A stretch of DNA of 64,000 nt from Leptospira sp. (GTDB lineage Bacteria; Spirochaetota; Leptospiria; Leptospirales; Leptospiraceae), in the NCBI GenBank assembly GCA_016742255.1, contig JACVCB010000018.1, positions 20,368 to 84,367 on the forward strand, given 5' to 3'. The notes beneath the pieces are model-generated. The model saw only the letters and a program-made list of their open reading frames with translations. It had not been told where the DNA came from and did no database searches. A program made the position numbers and the translations under genes. This document shows, one piece after another, positions 16,727 through 24,875 of the stretch. Each line of letters opens with the position of its first letter. Position 1 is the first letter of the stretch.

Positions 16727-17368
16727 AATTTAGCGATTTTACTCTTCCTTACTCTCTCCATTCTTTGGACGAATCCTTTTTATGGAAAGTCAATTGAAGG
16801 ATTGTATTTTTCAGACCGTCAAACAACTGAAAACGGATACTTACTTTTAGGGATAGAAATTTTTTCTGAAAAGGGAAAGTCTTTTTACAATGCCCAAGAA
16901 CTTCGGTACAAAAAAACCTTTGGTTGGGAAGAAGTATTGTTTGTAGGGAAAATGACGAAGGAAGGTGACAATTGGATCTTAGTTCCAGAAGCTTGTCAGA
17001 TCCGAGCCAAAACGCTTTGGGATGCCAAATTTGCCCTCTTACGCAGGTTTGATTGTGACCATTTGGTATTCCACCTAAGGAAAAATGAAAAAGACCAGTG
17101 GGTGATCTCCGAATCCTTACTCGGTACCGAAACAAATCTTCCCTTCCGTTTCCAATTGGACCACACAGTTGGGAACCCTGTCGCCGTACAAATCCCTGAA
17201 GCTCCTGAGGTTACGGAGGGGTTTTGGGGCTTCCATTTGAATGGTTTGGGGGGAAAACCACCCGCAAAAATTTGGAACCCTTCCAAAGGGAATTGGGAGC
17301 CTTTTTCAGGGTTCAAACGGAACCAGGAACTCCAATTCTACCAATGGAAACGATCCTTTTCTAATTGA
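16718..17368 (+). CDS. Secreted protein of unknown function
   Basis: A 216-residue protein with a signal peptide (residues 1-22, cut near YGK). The mature part is beta-like with many Trp and Phe, for example KTFGWEEVLFVGKMTKEGDNW and PEVTEGFWGFHLNGLGGKPPAKIW. No family recognised. The ATG overlaps the divergent start codons of the M30-like gene (16721-16726). The only purine-rich site, AAGGGAG, lies about 18 bases upstream, too far for a normal ribosome site. It precedes the glycan cluster by 34 bases and may be co-transcribed with it. Confidence 0.6.
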   Translation: MHHNLAILLFLTLSILWTNPFYGKSIEGLYFSDRQTTENGYLLLGIEIFSEKGKSFYNAQELRYKKTFGWEEVLFVGKMTKEGDNWILVPEACQIRAKTLWDAKFALLRRFDCDHLVFHLRKNEKDQWVISESLLGTETNLPFRFQLDHTVGNPVAVQIPEAPEVTEGFWGFHLNGLGGKPPAKIWNPSKGNWEPFSGFKRNQELQFYQWKRSFSN

Positions 17369-17402
17369 CCCAAACGTTCCTTCCAGGGACTTTCCTTTTA
17401 CA

Positions 17403-18878
17403 TTGAAAAAGATCAGAATTGGGGTGATAGCCGCAGCTGGAAAAGGTACAAGAGCCTACCCCCGCACTAGTTTTATTCCAAAACCCCTTTTTGTCATAGA
17501 AGGTAAAACCATCCTCCATCGAAACGTGGAGTTAATGGTCAAAACCTTTGGAATCGAAAAGGTATATGTCCTTGTGGGACATCTCAAAGAACAGATTATC
17601 AGTGAATTAGAACAAATTCGATTGGCACTTCCCAAAGTTGTGATCGAACCCGTGGAATGGACAGAACGAGGACTTGCATCGGATGTGGCCAGCCTCGAAA
17701 AAACGATCCGAGAGCCATTTTTAACCATTTTGGGTGATGAGTTTTATTACCGAACTGACCATGAAAACTTTTTAAAAGTTTTGAAAAAACATCCAAAAAT
17801 GGCTGCTTCCATCGGAGTTGTCAAAACTTCTCTTTTGTCTCGTATTCGTAAAAATTATTCCGTTGTACTGTCAGAAGATAAAATTCTGAATTTGGTAGAA
17901 AAACCCGAAAATCCACCTAACGAACTTTTGGGATTAGGAAGTTATTTTTTTACACCTGAATACTTTGCATTCTTCAAAAAAACACCACCTTCACCAAAAT
18001 CGGGTGTCATTGAGATAACAGATGTTATCGATAAAATGGCAAAAGAGTCAACGGGTTGTGTATATGCAACGATGTTGAATTGTGAATACTTTAACATCAA
18101 TTCAATGCAGGATTATTACCACGCTGTTTATGAAGTAAGAAATGATTTGTTTTCTAAGTTTAAAACTAGCCTTATCATTCCAACCAATAATCATGAACGT
18201 TCCATTACCGATGTGATTGTTGATTTTAAAGATAAGTTTAATGAAATCATAGTCATTGATAATGAATCAACAGATGATACTCTCTCGCTTGCAAAAAAAG
18301 AAAAAGTAAAAACATATACTTTCCCTGGTGATGGAGATCCTACTCGATTAGGTGAACAAGTGAGAAGGGGAATTGAATATGCAACGGGAGATATTTTAGT
18401 AGTTGTATCACCCGATGGATCTTTTCGTTCTAAAGATTATCCGAAACTTCTGGAATATATGAAGGATTCGGATATGGTTATTGGCACAAGAACCACAAGG
18501 CAGATGATAGAACAAGGCTCAAATCTAAAACCCTTGTATCGTTTGGTGAATTTACTGATGGGCAAACTTGTCGAAGTATTTTGGTGGGGACAAGAACCTA
18601 GATTTACAGATGTCGACTGCCAATTTTTCTCTGTTTGGCGAGAATCCTATGACCGAGTCAGATCACAACTTGTTGTCGAAGACAGAAAGTTTATAGTTGA
18701 GCTGATGATTGACATCGTTAGATCACATATGCGATGTATAGAAATTCCTGTGTCTTATTTCAAGCCAGTAGGGCAGATCGAATATCGTCTTCGAGATATG
18801 ATTTCTGATTCATTCCAAATATTCAAATTGATATTATCAAAAAAGTTTTTCCTAGGAGAAAGTCGCGATGGCGAATAA
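17403..18878 (+). CDS. Fusion of sugar nucleotidyltransferase and family 2 glycosyltransferase
   Basis: About 491 residues. The N-terminal half (1-250) is a nucleotidyltransferase: IGVIAAAGKGTRAYPRTSFIPKPLF is the NTP-binding loop and signature, ILGDEFYY carries the metal-binding Asp, and LVEKPENPPNELLGLGSYFF is the product-binding region. The C-terminal half (from about 275) is a GT2 domain: TSLIIPTNNHERSITDVI, IVIDNESTDDT and VVSPDGSFRSKDY. It probably activates a sugar phosphate and passes the sugar to a lipid or polymer acceptor. The open frame extends upstream to 17241 inside the previous gene. The TTG at 17403 gives the expected domain start. Confidence 0.8.
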   Translation: MKKIRIGVIAAAGKGTRAYPRTSFIPKPLFVIEGKTILHRNVELMVKTFGIEKVYVLVGHLKEQIISELEQIRLALPKVVIEPVEWTERGLASDVASLEKTIREPFLTILGDEFYYRTDHENFLKVLKKHPKMAASIGVVKTSLLSRIRKNYSVVLSEDKILNLVEKPENPPNELLGLGSYFFTPEYFAFFKKTPPSPKSGVIEITDVIDKMAKESTGCVYATMLNCEYFNINSMQDYYHAVYEVRNDLFSKFKTSLIIPTNNHERSITDVIVDFKDKFNEIIVIDNESTDDTLSLAKKEKVKTYTFPGDGDPTRLGEQVRRGIEYATGDILVVVSPDGSFRSKDYPKLLEYMKDSDMVIGTRTTRQMIEQGSNLKPLYRLVNLLMGKLVEVFWWGQEPRFTDVDCQFFSVWRESYDRVRSQLVVEDRKFIVELMIDIVRSHMRCIEIPVSYFKPVGQIEYRLRDMISDSFQIFKLILSKKFFLGESRDGE

Positions 18879-19908
18879 AGTATTGGTTACAGGTGGATGC
18901 GGATTTTTAGGTTCGCATGTTTGTGAATTATTTCGTAAAGAAGGTTGGGATGTTGTCAGTTTTGATAACATGACAAAATATGAGTTAAAAAGAACTGGTT
19001 ACGGATCTGATGCGACTAGAGATTATAATTGGAATTATCTCAAATCACTTGGTGTCACAATGGTGAAAGGTGATATCCGTAATCTTGAACATCTGATGGA
19101 TCGAAGTGCCGATTGTGATTATATCATTCACACTGCTGCACAACCAGCAATGACGATCTCTTGGGAAGACCCAGAGCTTGATTTTTCAACCAACGTAATT
19201 GGAACTTTTAATGTGATGGAAGCAGCGCGGAAACATAAAATTCCTGTCGTAAACACTTCTTCTATTCATGTGTACGGAAATTCAATCAATGATAGCTTAA
19301 AAGAAGATAAAACCTCTTACGTTCGTGAGCCAGTTGAAATCCCTGTTACTCATCCAACGATGGTTGGCCAAATTTCTCCTCTACATGCATCAAAAATGAG
19401 TGCAGAACATTATGTTCGCTCATATACCGATATGTATGGAGTAAAAGCTGCAAGTTTTCGATTCACAGGAATTTACGGCGAACGTCAGTTTGGCGGTGAA
19501 GACCATGGATGGGTTGCTAACTTTGCAATTCGTTCTGTATTTGGATTACCACTTAGAATTTTTGGAACTGGTAAACAAACACGTGACATCTTACATGCTG
19601 AAGACGGAGCAAAGTCGTATCTTGAATTTTTCAAAAATCCAATCCCTGGTGTATACAATATCGGGGGAGCAAGCCCACATAAAATTTCCTTATTAGAATG
19701 TATTACCTTAATTGGTGAAATTCTTGGGAAAAAACAGGAAATCCTTTTTGAAGTGGAGCGACCTGGTGATATGCGTTATTTCATTTGTGATATTTCAGAA
19801 GCAAAAAAGTTTGGATTCAATCCTAAAATTTTACCAAAAGAAGGTGTCACTCGTCTTCTGAAATGGATTGAAGCAAACAAAGACGTATTCAACATCGCTG
19901 GGAAATAA
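18868..19908 (+). CDS. NAD-dependent epimerase/dehydratase (extended SDR)
   Basis: A 346-residue protein. VLVTGGCGFLGSHVCELF (residues 5-22) is the NAD-binding fold, VKGDIRNLEHL and IIHTAAQPAMTISWEDPELDF follow as in CDP-paratose and UDP-glucose epimerases, and NTSSIHVYG gives the catalytic Ser/Thr. The catalytic YxxxK motif is altered: the sequence is SPLHASKMSAEHY, with Leu where Tyr is expected. FTGIYGERQ and GTGKQTRDILHAED are normal. It overlaps the fusion gene by 11 bases. Substrate unknown; it may have lost or changed its redox chemistry. Confidence 0.8.
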   Translation: MANKVLVTGGCGFLGSHVCELFRKEGWDVVSFDNMTKYELKRTGYGSDATRDYNWNYLKSLGVTMVKGDIRNLEHLMDRSADCDYIIHTAAQPAMTISWEDPELDFSTNVIGTFNVMEAARKHKIPVVNTSSIHVYGNSINDSLKEDKTSYVREPVEIPVTHPTMVGQISPLHASKMSAEHYVRSYTDMYGVKAASFRFTGIYGERQFGGEDHGWVANFAIRSVFGLPLRIFGTGKQTRDILHAEDGAKSYLEFFKNPIPGVYNIGGASPHKISLLECITLIGEILGKKQEILFEVERPGDMRYFICDISEAKKFGFNPKILPKEGVTRLLKWIEANKDVFNIAGK

Positions 19909-19909
19909 A

Positions 19910-20632
19910 ATGGCTAACAAAACATTAGTGATTATTCCTGCTTATAATGAAGCCGCGACTATCGAAGAGGTGGTTCGCGGTGCCATCGTTTATGCTGATG
20001 TATCCGTCACTGATGATGCTAGTAAAGATGAAACTCCTGCTATTTTAAAGAAACTCCAAAAAGAATTTGGAACACGACTCAATGTAATTCGACATGAAAA
20101 AAATACTCACATACCTAAAGGGATTCAAGATGGTATGAAGTATGCTGTCGAAAAAAAATATGATTGGGTCGTTACAATGGATGCTGGTTTATCACATGAT
20201 GCTGCCTATTTAAAAGACTTTATCCAATTCCCTAACTGTGATTTGGTGATTGGATCTCGGACTTCGACAGTCAATGTACCTTTGTACCGAAAATTCATTT
20301 CATGGTTAGCAGCTAAAGTAATGAATTATTGTTTATCGAATGGAGTTTTCAATTTATTTGGGAACAATCTTCGTGATTGCACAAGTGGTTATAGGCGATA
20401 TTCAAAGCTGATGTTTGAAAAAATTGCATCCTATCCATTAGAGTCGGTTGCATTTGATTTTCATATGGAAGCTTTATCCATTGTTTCCAAAAACAATGGA
20501 ACTATAAAAGAACTCCCAATCAAATATGTTTTTTCGAACAGTAGTTTTAACCGTAAGGTACTAAAACTTGCGATCCAATTTGCAAAAAAACTTTTATTAA
20601 GAAAATGGAAACTGACTCCCGAGTACCCTTAA
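19910..20632 (+). CDS. Family 2 glycosyltransferase (polyprenyl-phosphate mannosyltransferase-like)
   Basis: A 240-residue cytoplasmic glycosyltransferase. LVIIPAYNEAATIEEVVRG opens the GT-A fold, VTDDASKDETPAILKKL binds nucleotide, and VVTMDAGLSHDAAYL is the DxD region, here DAG rather than DAD. NLRDCTSGYRRYSKLMFEKI resembles the acceptor part of Dpm1-type enzymes. There are no C-terminal membrane segments. The ATG lies one base after the SDR stop, with GGGA upstream. It most likely transfers a sugar to a lipid phosphate or a nascent glycan in this locus. Confidence 0.8.
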   Translation: MANKTLVIIPAYNEAATIEEVVRGAIVYADVSVTDDASKDETPAILKKLQKEFGTRLNVIRHEKNTHIPKGIQDGMKYAVEKKYDWVVTMDAGLSHDAAYLKDFIQFPNCDLVIGSRTSTVNVPLYRKFISWLAAKVMNYCLSNGVFNLFGNNLRDCTSGYRRYSKLMFEKIASYPLESVAFDFHMEALSIVSKNNGTIKELPIKYVFSNSSFNRKVLKLAIQFAKKLLLRKWKLTPEYP

Positions 20633-22170
20633 ATCAAAATACACTCGGAATGAAATGGAAGGTATTTTTATCCACCATTGCGCTGTTATGTGCAATTTTT
20701 TTCTTTGACCGTATTTTCTTTTTTGATTTGTATTTTCTATTTCCGAATGAAACCGAGTGGGATTCCTCGCCTTGGTACAACTTTATTTACAAAACTAAAG
20801 AATTACAATCATCCAATGACAAACACAGAACCATTGTCACAGGAAGTTCTGTTGCCTTGTATTCGGTATTACCAGACGAACTGAATAAAAATGAAAAACT
20901 AAATACAAAGTATTCCTTTTTTTCGCATGTAGCAATGGCACCAACGGATCTTTATTACTACAAAGAAAATTTACTTTCAACAAATCCAAATTTGGTGGTG
21001 TATCTACATAATTTTGCAGATTTACAATGGGAGTATTTGGCAAAGAATGGAGAGTCATTTTCATTTGATGAAAAAACATGGGTCAAAGAGTTTTCGTCTC
21101 GTTATCCGACAAAAACCATCTACCCAACCTCATATCTAAAAGATTATTGGAATGAAATAGATCGTAAATCATTATCGAAATTGGCAACAAAAGCCTTATT
21201 TTACGTAAGTCGTTATCGAATTTTCTTTTGGGATCCGATAGTTGTGTATATTGATAATCATTTTCGAAGTGGTAGGAAATACCATTTATACCAAGGGGTC
21301 CTACCAAAAGAAGGAATTTGGTCCAAGGGTTGGACAAAAACATCTGCAACGATGGAGTGTAAGCAACAGAAAGACACTGAATCTATTTTTGTTCAAAATA
21401 AAAATACAAAACTCCAGTTCCTTTTTTTCGAAAATCAACATACACTGATTAACAATGCACCGATTCATACACAAATCATCAACATTCAAAAATCAGGATG
21501 GTTAGACATTCGTTGGAAAGAATTAAATCCTTCCAATTTACCTTGGAGTATCGTAAAGATACAAATTCTTTCACAACTCCCGACTGCAAAAGAAGTCAAC
21601 TTAATTCGTTATGGCAGAGATGAAGAAGTTGGGATTCGTTTGGCGCATTTTTTTTGTAATATTATCCAAACTGAAAATCGTTCTTATTCAAGGGCAAGTT
21701 ATTGGGATGATACTCGATTTGTTCAAATGTCAGTGGACGAGTTCCAAAAAGAATATTTTGAGCGAATGATTAGGGATGCTGGAAACCGACAAGAATTGTG
21801 GAGATTGCATGTTGTCCGTGAAGCTAAAAAAAATGTAAACACGGTAAAATTCAAACCTTGGTCTGAGTACAATCGGATCTTAGAAATTTCAGAATTTTTC
21901 TACAAACATCATATTCCTTTTGTTATCGTCCTATCTCCTGAAAATCCAATTGAATTTGCTTTTTATAAAAATTCAAACTGGCGAAAAGAGTGGATCTCTC
22001 ACTTAAAGGAGCAGTTAACAAAACGTGGACAAACAGTCATTGATCACACAGAAGTGATTTCAGATGTTCGTTATTTTTTTGACCCACACCATCTAACGTA
22101 TGAAGGCGCAAAAATATACAATTCAATTTTTGAATCTTCCATTGCGCCAATCATCAGCAAAGAGAATTAA
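20605..22170 (+). CDS. SGNH-type membrane-anchored protein, possible surface-glycan acyltransferase
   Basis: A 521-residue protein with one membrane segment near residues 18-45 (VFLSTIALLCAIFFFDRIFFF). The soluble part starts with RTIVTGSSVALYSVLP, a GSS nucleophile block, and ends with VRYFFDPHHLTYEGAKIY, the DxxH block of SGNH enzymes. In between lies an additional roughly 150-residue beta-like domain (about residues 230-350). This resembles AlgX/DltD-like O-acyltransferases and Leptospira DUF1574 proteins. Function is inferred from fold and neighbours. It overlaps the GT2 gene by 28 bases and is followed 21 bases later by the GT-C-like gene. Confidence 0.55.
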   Translation: METDSRVPLNQNTLGMKWKVFLSTIALLCAIFFFDRIFFFDLYFLFPNETEWDSSPWYNFIYKTKELQSSNDKHRTIVTGSSVALYSVLPDELNKNEKLNTKYSFFSHVAMAPTDLYYYKENLLSTNPNLVVYLHNFADLQWEYLAKNGESFSFDEKTWVKEFSSRYPTKTIYPTSYLKDYWNEIDRKSLSKLATKALFYVSRYRIFFWDPIVVYIDNHFRSGRKYHLYQGVLPKEGIWSKGWTKTSATMECKQQKDTESIFVQNKNTKLQFLFFENQHTLINNAPIHTQIINIQKSGWLDIRWKELNPSNLPWSIVKIQILSQLPTAKEVNLIRYGRDEEVGIRLAHFFCNIIQTENRSYSRASYWDDTRFVQMSVDEFQKEYFERMIRDAGNRQELWRLHVVREAKKNVNTVKFKPWSEYNRILEISEFFYKHHIPFVIVLSPENPIEFAFYKNSNWRKEWISHLKEQLTKRGQTVIDHTEVISDVRYFFDPHHLTYEGAKIYNSIFESSIAPIISKEN

Positions 22171-22191
22171 CCTTTCCTTAGGAGAATCTAA

Positions 22192-23406
22192 ATGATTTTG
22201 AAACAACTCAATCCTTTTTTTGAATACTTGAACACAAAACAGTGGTTAACCGTTAGTTTGTTTTTGATTTTATGGGGTGTATCGACACTTTCCTATTGGA
22301 AAAAGTACCAATGGAATCCAAGTTCGATGGTTAATTTTGGCTATGAATTTGCCTTACAAAATGACTCAGAAACTCCAAATAATGCCATTTTATTCAAAGG
22401 GGAAACTGGTGATTTGGGTGCAGGTTATGATGGTCAGATTTTTTACTATTTTTCCAGACCACTTGCAAATTTGAATTTAGATTGGCCAAAAGGATTCGAT
22501 GAATCTTACCGTGCTCCTCGGATCGGTTATCCTTTGTTAATCGCCATCTTTGGTGTTTTTGGTAAAAGTTTTGCTATTTTTGGGATGTATTTTTGGAATA
22601 TTTCTCTTATCCTAATCTCTTATTTTTTTCTACGAAAACTATTAAATGAAGAAACTAAACCATATGCGGTTTTGTATCTACTGAGTCCATTTGCGCTTGG
22701 TAGTTATTACGTGCTTGTTAGTGATTCCGTAATGGTTTCCTTACTCATCATAGCTTATTATTTTTATGTGAAGGAAAAATGGGTTCAATTTGTACTTTTG
22801 TCGAGTTTGGCAATCTTAACAAAAGAACCTGCTTTATTCCTTCTATTCCCACTTGGGTTACTTGCTTTGATACGAATGGATTGGAAACGAGTCATCGTCG
22901 TCGGATCAGTTCTTGTCATTCCTGTTTGTTGGCATCTTTATTTATCTTATAAGTTTCCAAATTGGAGACCTGGCCGCCTTACAGACTTTATACTGCCATT
23001 TGAAGGATTAATTTCTTATTCAGAATCGATATGGAGGCAATTGGCATCTGGTGGAAGTATTAAAGAATTAGCCCGATTATTATCTCGATTCCCTCTAGTG
23101 GTTCTCTTTTTTTTGGGAGTGTTTCTACCATTTACAGGCAAAATACAAAAAGGTTGGGAGTTTCGAATTTCCTTTCTTCTTGTAATGTTTATGGTTGCTA
23201 CGGCTGGGTATTACCATTTTTGGTCAGTTTATGAAAACGTATCACGCATGTTTACATTATCGATACCAATTTTACTCCTTTTAATGAATGAAGATCGACA
23301 AATTAGAAAACAGGAATATATTTTGATGACCTTATTAATCCTTGTTTTCTTTCTATTAAAAGTATTATTCATATCGAAACAAATGAATTTCCAAGTTGGG
23401 TTTTAA
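22192..23406 (+). CDS. Polytopic GT-C-like membrane protein for surface glycan synthesis
   Basis: A 404-residue protein with about ten membrane segments. The first extracytoplasmic loop contains GAGYDGQIFYYFSRPLA and RAPRIGYPLLIAIFG. A conserved YDGQ and R-x-x-YPLL pair like this marks a GT-C-like family of bacterial 'cell-surface glycopolymer formation' proteins. An acidic residue after the first helix fits a GT-C active site. The start has TTAGGAG seven bases before the ATG. It is last in the 16.7-23.4 kb cluster, and its 3' end overlaps the convergent PDZ gene by four bases. Confidence 0.6.
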   Translation: MILKQLNPFFEYLNTKQWLTVSLFLILWGVSTLSYWKKYQWNPSSMVNFGYEFALQNDSETPNNAILFKGETGDLGAGYDGQIFYYFSRPLANLNLDWPKGFDESYRAPRIGYPLLIAIFGVFGKSFAIFGMYFWNISLILISYFFLRKLLNEETKPYAVLYLLSPFALGSYYVLVSDSVMVSLLIIAYYFYVKEKWVQFVLLSSLAILTKEPALFLLFPLGLLALIRMDWKRVIVVGSVLVIPVCWHLYLSYKFPNWRPGRLTDFILPFEGLISYSESIWRQLASGGSIKELARLLSRFPLVVLFFLGVFLPFTGKIQKGWEFRISFLLVMFMVATAGYYHFWSVYENVSRMFTLSIPILLLLMNEDRQIRKQEYILMTLLILVFFLLKVLFISKQMNFQVGF

Positions 23407-24875
23407 AAATTGGAATCAGATGGAATTTGAAAACTTTTTTTAGCTTCTTCATTCAATGAGCTGATTTCCTCTTTTTTGAAAATCAGTTCATAACCATCAT
23501 TCATTGAAAATCTTATGTATGGTGACTCATCCTGGTTCACTATAGTACGTAAGTCTTCTAATGATGAAATTTCCTGGCCGTTTACTGATTTTAACACCAG
23601 TTGGTGGGTCATGTGATAGGCTTTATTTCCTGAGAGTGGGACAACCTGTGATAAAAAAATCACTTTTCCTTCTTTGGAGTTCCTTTTGATTCGATAAAAA
23701 TCATTTAAGTATAATAACTCTTTGCTGACTCGGTTTCTCCATTGATTCCCATGTTCTGTCAAATAATGTTCTGAAAGTTCTTGGAATATGATTCCAGCTA
23801 ACATTAAATACTTTGGCATTTGAGATCTAGTATTCCCATGTGGAATTCGTATGGCTGTTTCGTTTAAGGGTTTGGATTCTATTTCTAATGTAATAGGTTT
23901 TTTGTTTCGAAACACTTTGATTTTTATTTTTTTTTCAAACGCAGAATCCGATTCATTTGTGTTATGAAACAAATAGGACATGTTTAATTTGCCAAATTTT
24001 GGATGATCAAAGTAACCTTTTGGATCTATTTTGAAATTTGATACTTCTAATATCACATCCTCTAATTTTAAAATTCCTTCTGCAGATGATCCAGGGTAAA
24101 TTTCGGCAACGAGTACACCTAAATCGTCTTTACGTAGACCATAGTCATTCCGAGAGGCACTATCCACTAAAGGTTTGAATCGAAATCCTTTAAACGGAAA
24201 TGATTTGCCATCGATGAAGTGTTTGATTGAAAATGAAGGGATCATTTTTCCCATTCCATTTTCTTTGAATTGGTATAAGATTCCTTGTGGGATACGGGAA
24301 GTAACATCTAATACAAGTTCACCAACCCCATCTAATTTTTCTTCGGATTGGATTTCTATGTATGGGTATTCCACATAACCACTTGCATAGGAATCGATAT
24401 CCATTCGGATCATTCTGAGTTTTTTCTCTTCTGAATTCCTTTGGTCCTTACTCTCCATCACTGTGCCAGTGCCAGGTAAAAATACTTCACTTTGAAAGAT
24501 AACAGCTTTTAAATCTTTTTGAAAAGATAAGTCATTTAACTTAAGTATGGCGATTCCTAAATCTGCATCGATTCGTTCAACTTCTGCTGTATAAACTTTT
24601 AAGGTATCGGGTTTTTTCACTTCTATATTAGAATAAAAATAGATCGCTTGCGCAGGTACAAGAATCCTGTTTTCACCGATATAAATTCCTGTGGACTGAC
24701 GAATCTCTGGATTTTTGAATCTCCAAGGTTGAATATAATTAGGGTACAATACAGTGACTTTGATTTGTAAAATCGAAGGATCCTGACTTGCCACAGGCAC
24801 TGGTTTACTTATGAGTGAGACAGAAAAACAAATTGAGAGAATCAAAAATGAGAGGATTGGTGATAAAAATTTCAT
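23403..24875 (-). CDS. HtrA-like pseudoprotease with PDZ domains, paralogue of the upstream gene
   Basis: A 490-residue exported protein (signal peptide 1-24) that aligns over its full length with the HtrA-like gene just upstream. The trypsin-like domain (35-240) has lost all three catalytic residues: Gln76 replaces the His of NAHVV (VPAQAI), Gly107 replaces the Asp (ADLGIAIL), and the GNSGGP loop is DGVGEL with Val184 in the Ser position. A PDZ-like domain follows (DDLGVLVAEIYPGSSAEGILKLEDVI), then the conserved C-terminal region (LMLAGIIFQEL, a second PDZ-like part with LVLKSVNGQEISSLEDL). It begins one base after the upstream gene ends. A regulatory or chaperone role is inference. Confidence 0.75.
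   Translation of the reverse strand: MKFLSPILSFLILSICFSVSLISKPVPVASQDPSILQIKVTVLYPNYIQPWRFKNPEIRQSTGIYIGENRILVPAQAIYFYSNIEVKKPDTLKVYTAEVERIDADLGIAILKLNDLSFQKDLKAVIFQSEVFLPGTGTVMESKDQRNSEEKKLRMIRMDIDSYASGYVEYPYIEIQSEEKLDGVGELVLDVTSRIPQGILYQFKENGMGKMIPSFSIKHFIDGKSFPFKGFRFKPLVDSASRNDYGLRKDDLGVLVAEIYPGSSAEGILKLEDVILEVSNFKIDPKGYFDHPKFGKLNMSYLFHNTNESDSAFEKKIKIKVFRNKKPITLEIESKPLNETAIRIPHGNTRSQMPKYLMLAGIIFQELSEHYLTEHGNQWRNRVSKELLYLNDFYRIKRNSKEGKVIFLSQVVPLSGNKAYHMTHQLVLKSVNGQEISSLEDLRTIVNQDESPYIRFSMNDGYELIFKKEEISSLNEEAKKSFQIPSDSNF

Noticed and set aside
17241..17402. Longer start of the NTP-transferase/GT2 fusion
   Set aside because: The extra 54 residues overlap the previous gene, have no family similarity, and the nucleotidyltransferase fold starts normally at the TTG at 17403.
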